NCBI GenBank assembly: GCA_955652705.1
Contig: CATPBK010000120.1
Location: forward strand, 1 to 41,220
Length of the DNA stretch: 41,220 nt
Source of the DNA: Candidatus Dormiibacterota bacterium
GTDB taxonomy: Bacteria > Chloroflexota > Dormibacteria > Dormibacterales > Dormibacteraceae
Reading direction: 5' to 3'
Part shown: piece by piece, positions 32,110-38,921 of the stretch
Layout of the letters: each line of letters opens with the position of its first letter
How positions within the stretch are numbered: position 1 is the first letter of the stretch
Notes under the pieces: generated by a model
The model's input: the letters and a program-made list of their open reading frames with translations, nothing else
What the model was told of the DNA's origin: nothing
The model's database searches: none
Program-made: the position numbers and the translations under genes

Positions 32110-32452
32110 GCTCACCGATCGTCACCGCCAGGTGAGCCATCGGCCCGCCCGAGCCGGCGCCATGCCAGTGGCGCTTGCCGGGAACCGTCACGGAAGTATC
32201 ACCAGCCGCGAGCTGCTCGATCAGACCACCCTCGACTTGGGTCAGCCCGTCGCCTTCCACCACGTGCAGGACCTGGCCGCCGGAGTGGCTGTGCCAGTGG
32301 GTGCGGGCGCCCGGCTGGAAGCGCACGAAGCTGACCCGGACGCCGATCGCGTCAGGCTGCTCATGGAGGGGACGCTGCTCGGCGTCTCCGGTGAATTTGC
32401 CCTGGGGCGGCCGCCGCTCGCCCGACATGTGCTGCCCGCGCTTGATCACCAT
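32072..32452 (-). CDS. Cupin-domain protein
   Basis: A 126-residue single-domain cupin. Motif 1 is PGARTHWHSHSGGQVLHVVEG with three metal-ligand His, and motif 2 is DTSVTVPGKRHWHGA. It is typical of small (R)-mandelonitrile-lyase-like or quercetinase-like cupins; the reaction is unknown. No Shine-Dalgarno is visible before the ATG at 32452, but TATTTTT ends about 7 nt upstream on the minus strand, the place for a -10 box of a leaderless message. Convergent with the GGDEF-EAL gene, whose end it overlaps. Confidence 0.88.
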   Translation of the reverse strand: MVIKRGQHMSGERRPPQGKFTGDAEQRPLHEQPDAIGVRVSFVRFQPGARTHWHSHSGGQVLHVVEGDGLTQVEGGLIEQLAAGDTSVTVPGKRHWHGAGSGGPMAHLAVTIGELSWSDDALPEVP

Positions 32453-32500
32453 GCAAGAAAAATACGGTTCCCTGACTCGGCGTTGGTGGCGGGCAGCCTT

Positions 32501-32704
32501 CTAACGGAGGCCGAAGAGGCCGAAGACGGCGAGGAAGAGGACGACTGCCGAACCGGCCAGCCAGGCGAACCCCTCCGCCGCCGACTGGACCTGGGCGGCG
32601 CGCCGGCGCCTCTGAAGCCGCTGCAGGCGCTCTTCCCGGCTCAGCGCACCGGGCCTCGCCGCCTCCCTGAGGATCCCGACCAGAAAGTCTTGCCTAACAG
32701 CCAT
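32501..32704 (-). CDS. Small single-helix membrane protein
   Basis: A 67-residue protein with an N-terminal amphipathic, Arg/Leu-rich helix (REERLQRLQRRRRAAQVQ) and a C-terminal transmembrane segment (FAWLAGSAVVLFLAVFGLFG). GAGG lies a few bases ahead of the ATG at 32704. The composition looks coding rather than shadow, and no gene opposes it. It is 48 nt ahead of the cupin gene on the same strand, so may be co-transcribed. Function unknown. Confidence 0.55.
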   Translation of the reverse strand: MAVRQDFLVGILREAARPGALSREERLQRLQRRRRAAQVQSAAEGFAWLAGSAVVLFLAVFGLFGLR

Positions 32705-32914
32705 GTCCTCGATTTGACCTCTTTAGATTGTTGGTACGTTTGGAAGGTGGGCTTGGCCCAAAACTTGATAGTTAGAGTACCACATTAAAAGTCGGTGCGT
32801 AGTCAATAGGCGGAGAGGCCGTCGAAGCGCAATCGGCGGTGTATAGGATCTTCACAGGAATGTTGTCAGGCGGTTTTCTCCTGACCCATAACGTGCATTC
32901 CGGTCAGGAGTCGT

Positions 32915-34054
32915 TTGGAGCCCAGGAACCCGCCCGCCCGCATCCTTCGTCGAGCAGCCCTGCTGCTGGTCATCGCTGCCTTCCTGTCCATCCCCGGCCA
33001 GGTGTTCAGGCCTGCTCCTGCGCGAGCCCACGCTGTGCCTGGCCCGGTTGAGGTAGGCACCAGCTTCAGCCCGCTCCGGGCGGCCGCCCTCGGCCTCGAC
33101 TACCAGGCGGCCTTCCTGCGGCTGGAGGCGATGCATTTCCGGGTTATCCGGCTCTCCACCTACTGGGACCAGGCCGACCTCTCGGCGACCGACCAGCTCG
33201 ACTGGATGATGCAGGAGGCGAACCGGGCCCGGCAACCGGTCGTGCTGGCGATCGGCATGAAGGGCCTCGGCTGGCCGGAGTTCTTCATCCCGCCCGCTTA
33301 CCAGCCGGTGGGCATCGGCGATGGTGAGGACGTCTCCAGGGACGCCCAGCTCCGCGACGCCACCCTGGCTTTCGTCCGCGACATGGTCGACCGCTACCGG
33401 TTGAATCCGGCCCTGGTCGCCTGGCAGGTGGAAAACGAGCCCTTCAACCGCTCGGGCCCGCATCGCTGGTGGATCGGGCGCGACTTCCTGCTCCAGGAGG
33501 TCGCCGCTTTGAAGCAGCTCGACAACCGGCCGGTCATCGTGAACGCCTTCGGGCACTTCGACATGGGCATGGACGCCGCCTCCAACCGGAACGGCTTCGA
33601 CCTCCGCGCGCTGCTCGGCTTCGACGCCGACAGCGCCGAGCGGCAGAGCCTTTCCGCGCTGGCTCCGGGCGACATCCTCGGCCTGGACACTTACACGGAC
33701 ATCGGCTACAAGAACTGGCTCGGACTGCCGGCGATCAGCCGGGCGGGATCGGACTGGGCCGACGTGATCGGCCGCTGGCGGCGGACGGCGTCCGGCCAGG
33801 GCAAGCGAGCCTGGGTGACCGAGATGCAGGCCGAGCCGTGGGAGGCCAACCGCGACGACTACCTGAACGCCCGCAGCACCGGCCCGCAGGACATCGGCCG
33901 CCGTTTCACGGCGCTCCGCGAGCAGGGCTTCCCGGTGATCCTGCTCTGGGGCAGCGAGTACTGGCTGTACCGTGCGCAGATCGGCGACCCGAGCTGGCTG
34001 GTGGCCGTTCAGAAGCTCACCGGCGCGGACGCCCAGCCAACCCCGGCTTCTTAA
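32915..34054 (+). CDS. Exported glycoside-hydrolase-like (clan A TIM barrel) protein
   Basis: A 379-residue protein starting at a TTG with AGGAG 4 nt upstream. The signal peptide (ILRRAALLLVIAAFLSIPG, cleavage near ARAHA) predicts export. The mature part looks like a beta/alpha barrel: FRVIRLSTYWDQAD, PVVLAIGMKGLGWPEFF, LVAWQVENEPFNRSG with Asn174-Glu175 as the candidate acid/base, GLDTYTDIGY and AWVTEMQAEPW with Glu303 as candidate nucleophile, then ILLWGSEYWLYR. The two Glu at the ends of strands 4 and 7 fit clan A (GH5/GH42-like) retaining hydrolases. The substrate is unknown; the family number is not certain. It is preceded by an AT-rich, 210-bp region (32705-32914), the likely promoter area. 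Confidence 0.75.
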   Translation: MEPRNPPARILRRAALLLVIAAFLSIPGQVFRPAPARAHAVPGPVEVGTSFSPLRAAALGLDYQAAFLRLEAMHFRVIRLSTYWDQADLSATDQLDWMMQEANRARQPVVLAIGMKGLGWPEFFIPPAYQPVGIGDGEDVSRDAQLRDATLAFVRDMVDRYRLNPALVAWQVENEPFNRSGPHRWWIGRDFLLQEVAALKQLDNRPVIVNAFGHFDMGMDAASNRNGFDLRALLGFDADSAERQSLSALAPGDILGLDTYTDIGYKNWLGLPAISRAGSDWADVIGRWRRTASGQGKRAWVTEMQAEPWEANRDDYLNARSTGPQDIGRRFTALREQGFPVILLWGSEYWLYRAQIGDPSWLVAVQKLTGADAQPTPAS

Positions 34055-34080
34055 TCCAGCTGGACGGTTTCTTAATCCAA

Positions 34081-34380
34081 ATGGAGCGACTCCGCCGGCC
34101 CGCTGCCCAGCGCGGCCGGGCGACTGAGCGGAAACGGCCTGTGTTTCTTAACAACTGCGCTCTCGGTTTGTGTTCGGGCCTGCCTAGCCTCCGGCCCAAG
34201 GTGATCGAACACCTGGTCTGCTGGCTCCTGCATCGGCGCCAGCGAGAGATCCTGATTCCGGGCATTCTGCCGTACGGCTTTGACGCGGTGGTGTTCTGCT
34301 CGCGCTGCGACAAGTTCCGAGGACGCGGTCTGCAAGTCCTCGACTTGAGCCGCCCCGCCGGCCGCCTCGGCGCCCACTAA
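34081..34380 (+). CDS. Possible small Cys-containing protein (weak)
   Basis: A 99-residue reading frame in the 394-bp gap between the hydrolase and the ECF sigma gene. Its middle and end look protein-like: VIEHLVCWLLHRRQREILIP and DAVVFCSRCDKFRGRGLQVL, with CSRC resembling half of a zinc knuckle. There is no good Shine-Dalgarno at the ATG; a GTG at 34201 would give a 59-residue version containing all the ordered part. The opposite strand is also open here, so coding status is uncertain. Function unknown. The 5' side carries TTCTTAATCCA twice (34048 and 34069). Confidence 0.35.
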   Translation: MERLRRPAAQRGRATERKRPVFLNNCALGLCSGLPSLRPKVIEHLVCWLLHRRQREILIPGILPYGFDAVVFCSRCDKFRGRGLQVLDLSRPAGRLGAH

Positions 34381-34396
34381 ACACGAGGCTATCTTC

Positions 34397-34442
34397 GGGA
34401 ACCGCCGGCCGCGGCCGGTGTAAGAACTCGGCGTAAGAGTTC
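34397..34442 (+). promoter_or_regulatory. ECF-type promoter candidate with palindromes
   Basis: GGGAACC (34397-34403) is followed after 16 nt by GTAAGA (34420-34425), the spacing and -35 look of ECF sigma promoters, so the downstream sigma gene may be autoregulated. The spacer contains the perfect palindrome CCGGCCGCGGCCGG (34405-34418), and GAACTC/GAGTTC arms (34424-34429, 34437-34442) follow just before the GTG at 34449. Confidence 0.45.
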
Positions 34443-34448
34443 GCTTCG

Positions 34449-35006
34449 GTGGAGGGCCGTCCACTGGACGAGTCAGAGCTGGTAGCGAAGGCCCGGCGCG
34501 GCGACGTGCGGGCTTACGAGGAGTTGGTGCGCCTGTATTCGCAAGTCGCGTTTCGGCTCGCCTACCTCGTCACTGGTTCCGCGCCTGACGCTGAGGAGGC
34601 GGCGCAGGACGGCTTCTTCAAGGCCTACCGGGCGCTCGGGCGCTTCCGCGAGGGCGCCCCGTTTCGGCCCTGGCTGCTCCAGATCGTCGCCAACGAGTCG
34701 CGCAACCGGCGCCGATCGGCGGGCCGCCGCCTGCACTTGCAGGCCCGCGTCGAGGTGGCTGAACGCCTCGGGGATGCGGCCCTGTCCCCGGAGGCCGAGG
34801 CTCTGGCGGCGGAGGAGCGCCGGGCGCTCCTCCACGCTCTCGGGCAGCTGGGCGAGGCGGACCGCCTGGTGATCTCCTGCCGCTACTTCCTGGACCTCTC
34901 CGGCGAGGAGACGGCGGCCGCTTTGGGCTGCGCGGAGGGCACTGTCAAATCGCGTCTCTCGCGCGCGCTCGAGCGCCTCCGGGAGCGGATGGTGGCGCAT
35001 GCCTGA
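34449..35006 (+). CDS. ECF sigma factor (RpoE/SigE-like)
   Basis: A 185-residue ECF sigma factor starting at a GTG. Region 2 (about 8-78): RGDVRAYEELVRLYSQVAFR, TGSAPDAEEAAQDGFFKAYR and FRPWLLQIVANESRNRRRS. Region 4 (about 120-180): LGQLGEADRLVISCRYFLDL, SGEETAAALGCAEGTVKSRL. The downstream gene overlaps by 8 nt and encodes a membrane protein placed as its regulator. It would direct a stress or envelope regulon; the signal is unknown. A possible autoregulatory promoter lies just upstream. Confidence 0.93.
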   Translation: MEGRPLDESELVAKARRGDVRAYEELVRLYSQVAFRLAYLVTGSAPDAEEAAQDGFFKAYRALGRFREGAPFRPWLLQIVANESRNRRRSAGRRLHLQARVEVAERLGDAALSPEAEALAAEERRALLHALGQLGEADRLVISCRYFLDLSGEETAAALGCAEGTVKSRLSRALERLRERMVAHA

Positions 35007-35700
35007 GCTCGAGCAGCAGCTGGCCCGCCTGGGCACGGAAATCGACTTTCCGCCCACGCCGGATCTGGCGCGGGCCGTCCGCGCTCACCTGGAGCCGCGC
35101 CCGCGGCTAAGCTGGCGGCTGGCCCTGGCGGCGGCGCTGGTGCTGGTCGCTCTCGGCGCCGGCCTGGTCGCCGTCCCGCCCGTGCGGGACACCGTGGCCG
35201 GCTGGCTCGGGTTGAAGAACGTGACGATCGAACGGGTCAAGGTCCTGCCCAGTCCCCAGCCGAGCCCCATCCCGCCCCCGGGCAGGCTGGTCAGCCTCGC
35301 CGAGGCGGAGCGGGCTGTCTCTTTCACGGTGCGGCCGCCGCGCGCCCTCGGCAGCCCCGACCGGGTCTACCTACAGAGCGATCCACCGGCTGGAGGCGAG
35401 GTGACTCTTGACTACGGCCCGATAAGCGTCTCGGAGTTCCGGGGCCAGCCCTACCTCGGCAAGATCCTCGGTCCGGGAACCAGGGTGGAACCGGTGACCG
35501 TCAATGGCAACACCGGCGCCTGGATCTCAGGCGAGGCCCACGATTTCTTTTACACCGACACGCGCGGCATGGCCCAGACACAAACCCTGCGGCCCGCCGG
35601 CAGCGTCCTGCTCTGGGAAGAGGGAGGGCTGATCTTGCGCGTCGAAGGCGCCGCCACCAAGGAGCGAGCGCTGGCCATCGCGACATCTCTGGAACCGTGA
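34999..35700 (+). CDS. Membrane-anchored putative anti-sigma factor (DUF4367-like)
   Basis: A 233-residue protein. A short cytoplasmic N-terminus (about 1-38) contains no zinc-binding HxxxCxxC motif. One transmembrane helix (about 39-62, WRLALAAALVLVALGAGLVA) leads to a Pro-rich linker and an extracytoplasmic domain: SLAEAERAVSFTVRPPRALG, YLQSDPPAGGEVTLDYG, GNTGAWISGEAHDFFY, GLILRVEGAATKERALAIA. This is the pattern of DUF4367-type proteins encoded after ECF sigma genes. Overlap with the sigma gene and topology suggest an anti-sigma factor sensing outside conditions; this role is inferred. Confidence 0.78.
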   Translation: MPELEQQLARLGTEIDFPPTPDLARAVRAHLEPRPRLSWRLALAAALVLVALGAGLVAVPPVRDTVAGWLGLKNVTIERVKVLPSPQPSPIPPPGRLVSLAEAERAVSFTVRPPRALGSPDRVYLQSDPPAGGEVTLDYGPISVSEFRGQPYLGKILGPGTRVEPVTVNGNTGAWISGEAHDFFYTDTRGMAQTQTLRPAGSVLLWEEGGLILRVEGAATKERALAIATSLEP

Positions 35701-35737
35701 CGCGCCGCCGCTTGTAACAGGGGTGGAGGTGGCAAGG

Positions 35738-36961
35738 ATGCGTAAGTTCCGGTTGGCGTTGTGCGTGCTCCTGTTGGCGGGGTGCTCCTGGTCGTCAGCT
35801 CCGCATAGCGGCTCGGTGGCCACGTCCTCCAACCGGCTCCTGGTAGAGCTGGCCGGAGGCGGCTACGCGACTGTCGACCTTGCCGCGCAGAAGGTCATCC
35901 AGCTGGGCGGCGGCGTTCCCGCGCCCGACGGGCGGCTGCTGTACACAGCCCACCGGTCTGGGGAATCGACGGAGATCGACGCCCTTTCCACGTCGACCGG
36001 CGACTTCGTGCCTCGGACTGCGCTCGGCCGCGATTACTTGCCGATCTTGCCCGCCAACGGTCCCGGTGGCATCTCCGCAAACGGGGCGTTCCTGGTCCTG
36101 GCGCCGGCCTCTCCGACGCCCGGAATGGCTGAATACGCCGTGCTCGACGTTCGTTCCGCGACGCCACCGCGCTTCGTCAGCCTGCGCGGCAGGTTCGAGT
36201 ACGACGCCATCTCCGACGACGGCAACAACCTCTACCTTGTCGAGCAGCTCGGCGGTAGCGCCTATCACGTGCGCCTCGTCGATGTGCAGACGAACCGGCT
36301 GGACCCGCGGCTGATCACCGACAAAGGCGCTCCCCAACTCGGCCTGGCTCCGATGTACGGCACGCGCCAGGCGAGCGCCGCGATCCTCGACACGGTCTTC
36401 AGCCTCTACGTCGGCATGACGCATCCGTTCATCCACGTCCTCAGCACCAGCGCGACCTTTGCCCACTGCATCGACCTCCCGCCGATCTCAACCCCAGTTC
36501 AGGGCGGCTGGTCACTGGCGTTATCTCCTGGCGGGGCCTCCCTCTATGCGGTCAACCCGGCAGTTGGCCTGATCGCCAAGATCAATGTCGACAAGCTGTC
36601 GATCGAGCGGACTATGAGCTTCCGCCTCCCAGACAGCGGGCCGGCTGCCGGCTCGCAGACGGCCGCCTTGGCAAAGGGCGAGCTCGGAGCGGCTGCCGTC
36701 TCGCCTGACTCCCGGACCCTTTATGTACCGCTCGGCCACGGCTATGCGGAGTTCGACGCGGCCACTCTGGTGCCGCGTCGCGTCCTCCTGCCGGAGGCCT
36801 ACGTGCGGAGCCTAGTCCCGACGCCTGACGGACGCTCGCTCTTCGCCACTTTGCTCGGGGGTGGAGGCCTGGTCCGGATCGATACTGGCTCCGGCCGGGT
36901 GGCTCAGCGCTATCCCTGGGTGGCCGACCCGGACCGGATTCTCCGTGTCCTCTCAGCCTGA
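35738..36961 (+). CDS. Beta-propeller lipoprotein (YVTN/WD40-like)
   Basis: A 407-residue exported protein. GGAGG lies 8 nt before the ATG at 35738. Signal peptide LALCVLLLAGCSW gives a lipidated Cys at about residue 16. The mature protein has repeated blades: GGYATVDLAAQKVIQLGGGV, PDGRLLYTAHRSGES, GNNLYLVEQLGGSAYHVRLV, LSPGGASLYAVNPAVGLIAK, SPDSRTLYVPLGHGYAEFDA and TPDGRSLFATLLGGGGLVRI. It could bind a ligand or act as a scaffold outside the membrane; no enzyme residues are evident. It follows the sigma/anti-sigma pair in the same direction (37 nt), so it may be part of that regulon or a sensor component. Overlaps the convergent PPOX gene by 9 bp. Confidence 0.8.
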   Translation: MRKFRLALCVLLLAGCSWSSAPHSGSVATSSNRLLVELAGGGYATVDLAAQKVIQLGGGVPAPDGRLLYTAHRSGESTEIDALSTSTGDFVPRTALGRDYLPILPANGPGGISANGAFLVLAPASPTPGMAEYAVLDVRSATPPRFVSLRGRFEYDAISDDGNNLYLVEQLGGSAYHVRLVDVQTNRLDPRLITDKGAPQLGLAPMYGTRQASAAILDTVFSLYVGMTHPFIHVLSTSATFAHCIDLPPISTPVQGGWSLALSPGGASLYAVNPAVGLIAKINVDKLSIERTMSFRLPDSGPAAGSQTAALAKGELGAAAVSPDSRTLYVPLGHGYAEFDAATLVPRRVLLPEAYVRSLVPTPDGRSLFATLLGGGGLVRIDTGSGRVAQRYPWVADPDRILRVLSA

Positions 36962-37366
36962 AGCCGACCAGCCGCGCCAGCTGACGACGCTGATCGCGAT
37001 CACCGCCCCGTTCGGCTGCCGGTCGCGGTACTGGGCGTACTTTTCCAGGAGCGCCGCCAGGCCGCGCTCTCGCTCCGCGCCTTCTTCGAGCACGGCGCCG
37101 TGGCCGCGCGCCCGCACCCACCAGAGGCGCGTCCAGTCCTCCTCGTAGTGGTCGACGAGCAGCTCGACCGCGGGGTTGGAACGGATGTTTTCGAGCCGGC
37201 GCAGGCGGGTCGTTGCTTTGGGCTTCTGGTCGACAGCTGAGTAGATGACTTCGTCCACCAGCGCGAAGCAGACCGGCACCAGGTGGGGCCGGCCTGACTG
37301 GTCAACCGTGGCCAGCCGGGCGACCCTTGCGGAGGCGACCAGCCGTGTCATGTCCTGCTCGTTCAT
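36953..37366 (-). CDS. PPOX-class flavin/F420-dependent oxidoreductase (TIGR03668, Rv0121-like)
   Basis: A 137-residue split-barrel protein starting at the ATG at 37366; longer in-frame extensions run through the sigma and Rieske genes on the other strand and are not real. ARVARLATVDQSGRPHLVPV is the hallmark of pyridoxamine-phosphate-oxidase-like F420 proteins of this subfamily, followed by VDQKPKATTRLRRLENIRSN and DWTRLWWVRARGHGAVLEEG. The family uses F420 or FMN to reduce unknown substrates. If F420 is used, the organism must make that cofactor, which would fit Actinomycetota or Chloroflexota relatives. Confidence 0.88.
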   Translation of the reverse strand: MNEQDMTRLVASARVARLATVDQSGRPHLVPVCFALVDEVIYSAVDQKPKATTRLRRLENIRSNPAVELLVDHYEEDWTRLWWVRARGHGAVLEEGAERERGLAALLEKYAQYRDRQPNGAVIAISVVSWRGWSASG

Positions 37367-37453
37367 GCCTGCCGAATTGTTCAGTGTGTAACCTGCGCGC
37401 GTACAAACTCGAATGAGGCCGCTGATCGCCGCTCGGTCGGAGGCTAGCTGAGA

Positions 37454-37981
37454 TTGGAAGAAGAAGGCCGCGTCGTCGAACTTCCGGCCGCACCCTCTGC
37501 GGACGCCGTCGAAACCGCGCTCGGTGAGCTCGACGTGGTCTACGCCTTCGTCTTCAACCGGGTCGGCAACCGTCCCGACGCCGAAGACCTGACCCAGCAG
37601 GTGGCGATGAAGGCCATCCCTCGGCTCCGCCAAGGCGCCAGCGCGATTTCGATTCGCGCTTACCTGTTCGCGACCGCGCGTTCGGTCCTGGCCTCTTTCT
37701 GGGCGGCCAAGTTCGGGCTCGCTGAGGAGGAGCTGCTGGAGGGCATGGGAGCCGCGACCGGGGTCGCGCCGGCGGCGACCGAGTCCACGGACGCCGCCGC
37801 CCGGGCCACCCGGATCCTGGCCGCGCTGCCCGACAACTACCGCCGCGTCCTCGAGCTCCGTTTCCTCCGCGGGTACTCGATCAAGGAGGTCGCCGCCGAG
37901 CTGCGGGCGACGCCGGGCAGCATCAAGGTCATGCAGCTGCGGGCACTGAGAGCGGCCGCGAGGATTCCGTTCGATGCCTGA
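37454..37981 (+). CDS. ECF-type sigma factor paired with a Rieske protein
   Basis: A 175-residue sigma factor starting at a TTG with GGAGG 10 nt upstream. Region 2: VETALGELDVVYAFVFNRVG, NRPDAEDLTQQVAMKAIPRL, ISIRAYLFATARSVLASFW. Region 4: LAALPDNYRRVLELRFLRGY, SIKEVAAELRATPGSIKVMQ. The DNA-contact helix and overall length fit ECF factors. There is no neighbouring classical anti-sigma factor. Instead the next gene, overlapping by 8 nt, encodes a membrane Rieske iron-sulfur protein with an extra cytoplasmic N-terminus, suggesting redox-dependent control. Confidence 0.88.
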   Translation: MEEEGRVVELPAAPSADAVETALGELDVVYAFVFNRVGNRPDAEDLTQQVAMKAIPRLRQGASAISIRAYLFATARSVLASFWAAKFGLAEEELLEGMGAATGVAPAATESTDAAARATRILAALPDNYRRVLELRFLRGYSIKEVAAELRATPGSIKVMQLRALRAAARIPFDA

Positions 37982-38639
37982 AGACATGGAAGAGCGCGTC
38001 AATCGCGTCGTCGAGGACCTGCTCCGGGGGCGTCGCCCCCGGATCCGCGCGCGTGACGCCGCCGAGCGAGAGGCGATCATGACTGCCGCCGTCCTGGCAG
38101 CCGGGCAGGAGGCCCATCCGCGGATGTCGCCCGAGCTGCGCCGGCGCCTGGCGGCGCTGGTCGCCGGTGGGGAGCCGCGCCGCGTCGATCGCCGGACGGC
38201 GCTGGCGGCGGTGGCGGGCCTGGCGGTCGGCGCGCTGGGAGCGGTGGGTCTCGACAGGTTGGGTGTGAAGCCTGGCCCCACGCCCACCCTAGCGCCGGTG
38301 CCCGCCGGCGTGGTCAAAGCGGGGCCGGTCCGCTGGGTCCCGGTCGCCGCCATGGCCGACCTCCGCGAGGGCGAGCCGGTGCGCATCGTGGCGGGCAGCG
38401 TGAGCGCCTGGCTGACGCGCCGCGGCGAGAGCGTCACGGCGGTCTCCACGCTCTGCTCGCACTGGCCTTGCGTGCTCAACTTCCAGGCCCAGGCTTCCAC
38501 GCTCAGGTGCCCCTGCCACACGGGCGCCAGCTTCGCGATGGACGGCGCCCCGTTGAGCGACTCCTACCCGGAGTTGAAGCCCCTCGACAAGTACGCGGTC
38601 AGGGTCGAGAACGGCATCGTCCTGGTGATGGGAACATGA
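37974..38639 (+). CDS. Membrane-anchored Rieske [2Fe-2S] protein with cytoplasmic N-terminal region
   Basis: A 221-residue protein. A charged cytoplasmic N-terminus (about 1-70, MEERVNRVVEDLLRGRRPRI) precedes a Tat-like RRVDRRTALAAVAGLAVGAL segment (about 69-92) and a Pro linker. The Rieske domain has Cys161-Ser-His163 and Cys179-x2-His182 as cluster ligands. Cys166 and Cys181 are the extra pair that forms the stabilising disulfide in bc1-type, high-potential Rieske proteins. No cytochrome b gene lies nearby. The long N-terminus and overlap with a sigma gene make an anti-sigma-like redox sensor possible; a role as an electron carrier is the alternative. Its stop overlaps the next ATG (ATGA). 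Confidence 0.9.
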   Translation: MPEDMEERVNRVVEDLLRGRRPRIRARDAAEREAIMTAAVLAAGQEAHPRMSPELRRRLAALVAGGEPRRVDRRTALAAVAGLAVGALGAVGLDRLGVKPGPTPTLAPVPAGVVKAGPVRWVPVAAMADLREGEPVRIVAGSVSAWLTRRGESVTAVSTLCSHWPCVLNFQAQASTLRCPCHTGASFAMDGAPLSDSYPELKPLDKYAVRVENGIVLVMGT

Positions 38640-38872
38640 CGCCAGCCGATCGCCACCACCGGCTGCTCATGCTCGATCGTTGCCTGGTGGTTCTGGAGGA
38701 GGCCCTGGAACGCGGCCAGGTGCGGGTCGACGCCCGGCTCGGCCTGCAGCTCCGGGAGCTGCTCGGGGAGAGCGGCCTCGTAGCCGGCCACCGTCTGGAA
38801 GGACGGCGGGTGGAGCGGGTCCTCGACGACATCTTCGCGCTCCAGGAGGAGATGACCGGCCAGGCCTCCTGA
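38636..38872 (+). CDS. Small helical protein of unknown function
   Basis: A 78-residue protein whose ATG overlaps the Rieske stop (ATGA at 38636-38639), so it is translationally coupled. It is rich in Leu, Glu and Arg and probably all helical (LMLDRCLVVLEEALERGQVR, RLGLQLRELLGESGL, GRRVERVLDDIFALQEEM). No domain recognised and no membrane segment. It is the third gene of the sigma-Rieske operon, so may be part of the same regulatory unit. Confidence 0.65.
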   Translation: MTPADRHHRLLMLDRCLVVLEEALERGQVRVDARLGLQLRELLGESGLVAGHRLEGRRVERVLDDIFALQEEMTGQAS

Positions 38873-38921
38873 GGCGGCCCGCGCAGGCCAGCCGCCGAGC
38901 CCGACCATAATCGGAGGCGGA

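Noticed and set aside
34072-34464. 130-codon minus-strand open frame in the gap before the ECF sigma gene
   Set aside because: Crosses the sigma gene start and its promoter-like region, and looks less protein-like than the plus-strand alternative.
37367-38521. Upstream extension of the PPOX frame to a 522-codon protein
   Set aside because: The extension is antisense to the sigma and Rieske genes, low complexity, and the family length is met from 37366.
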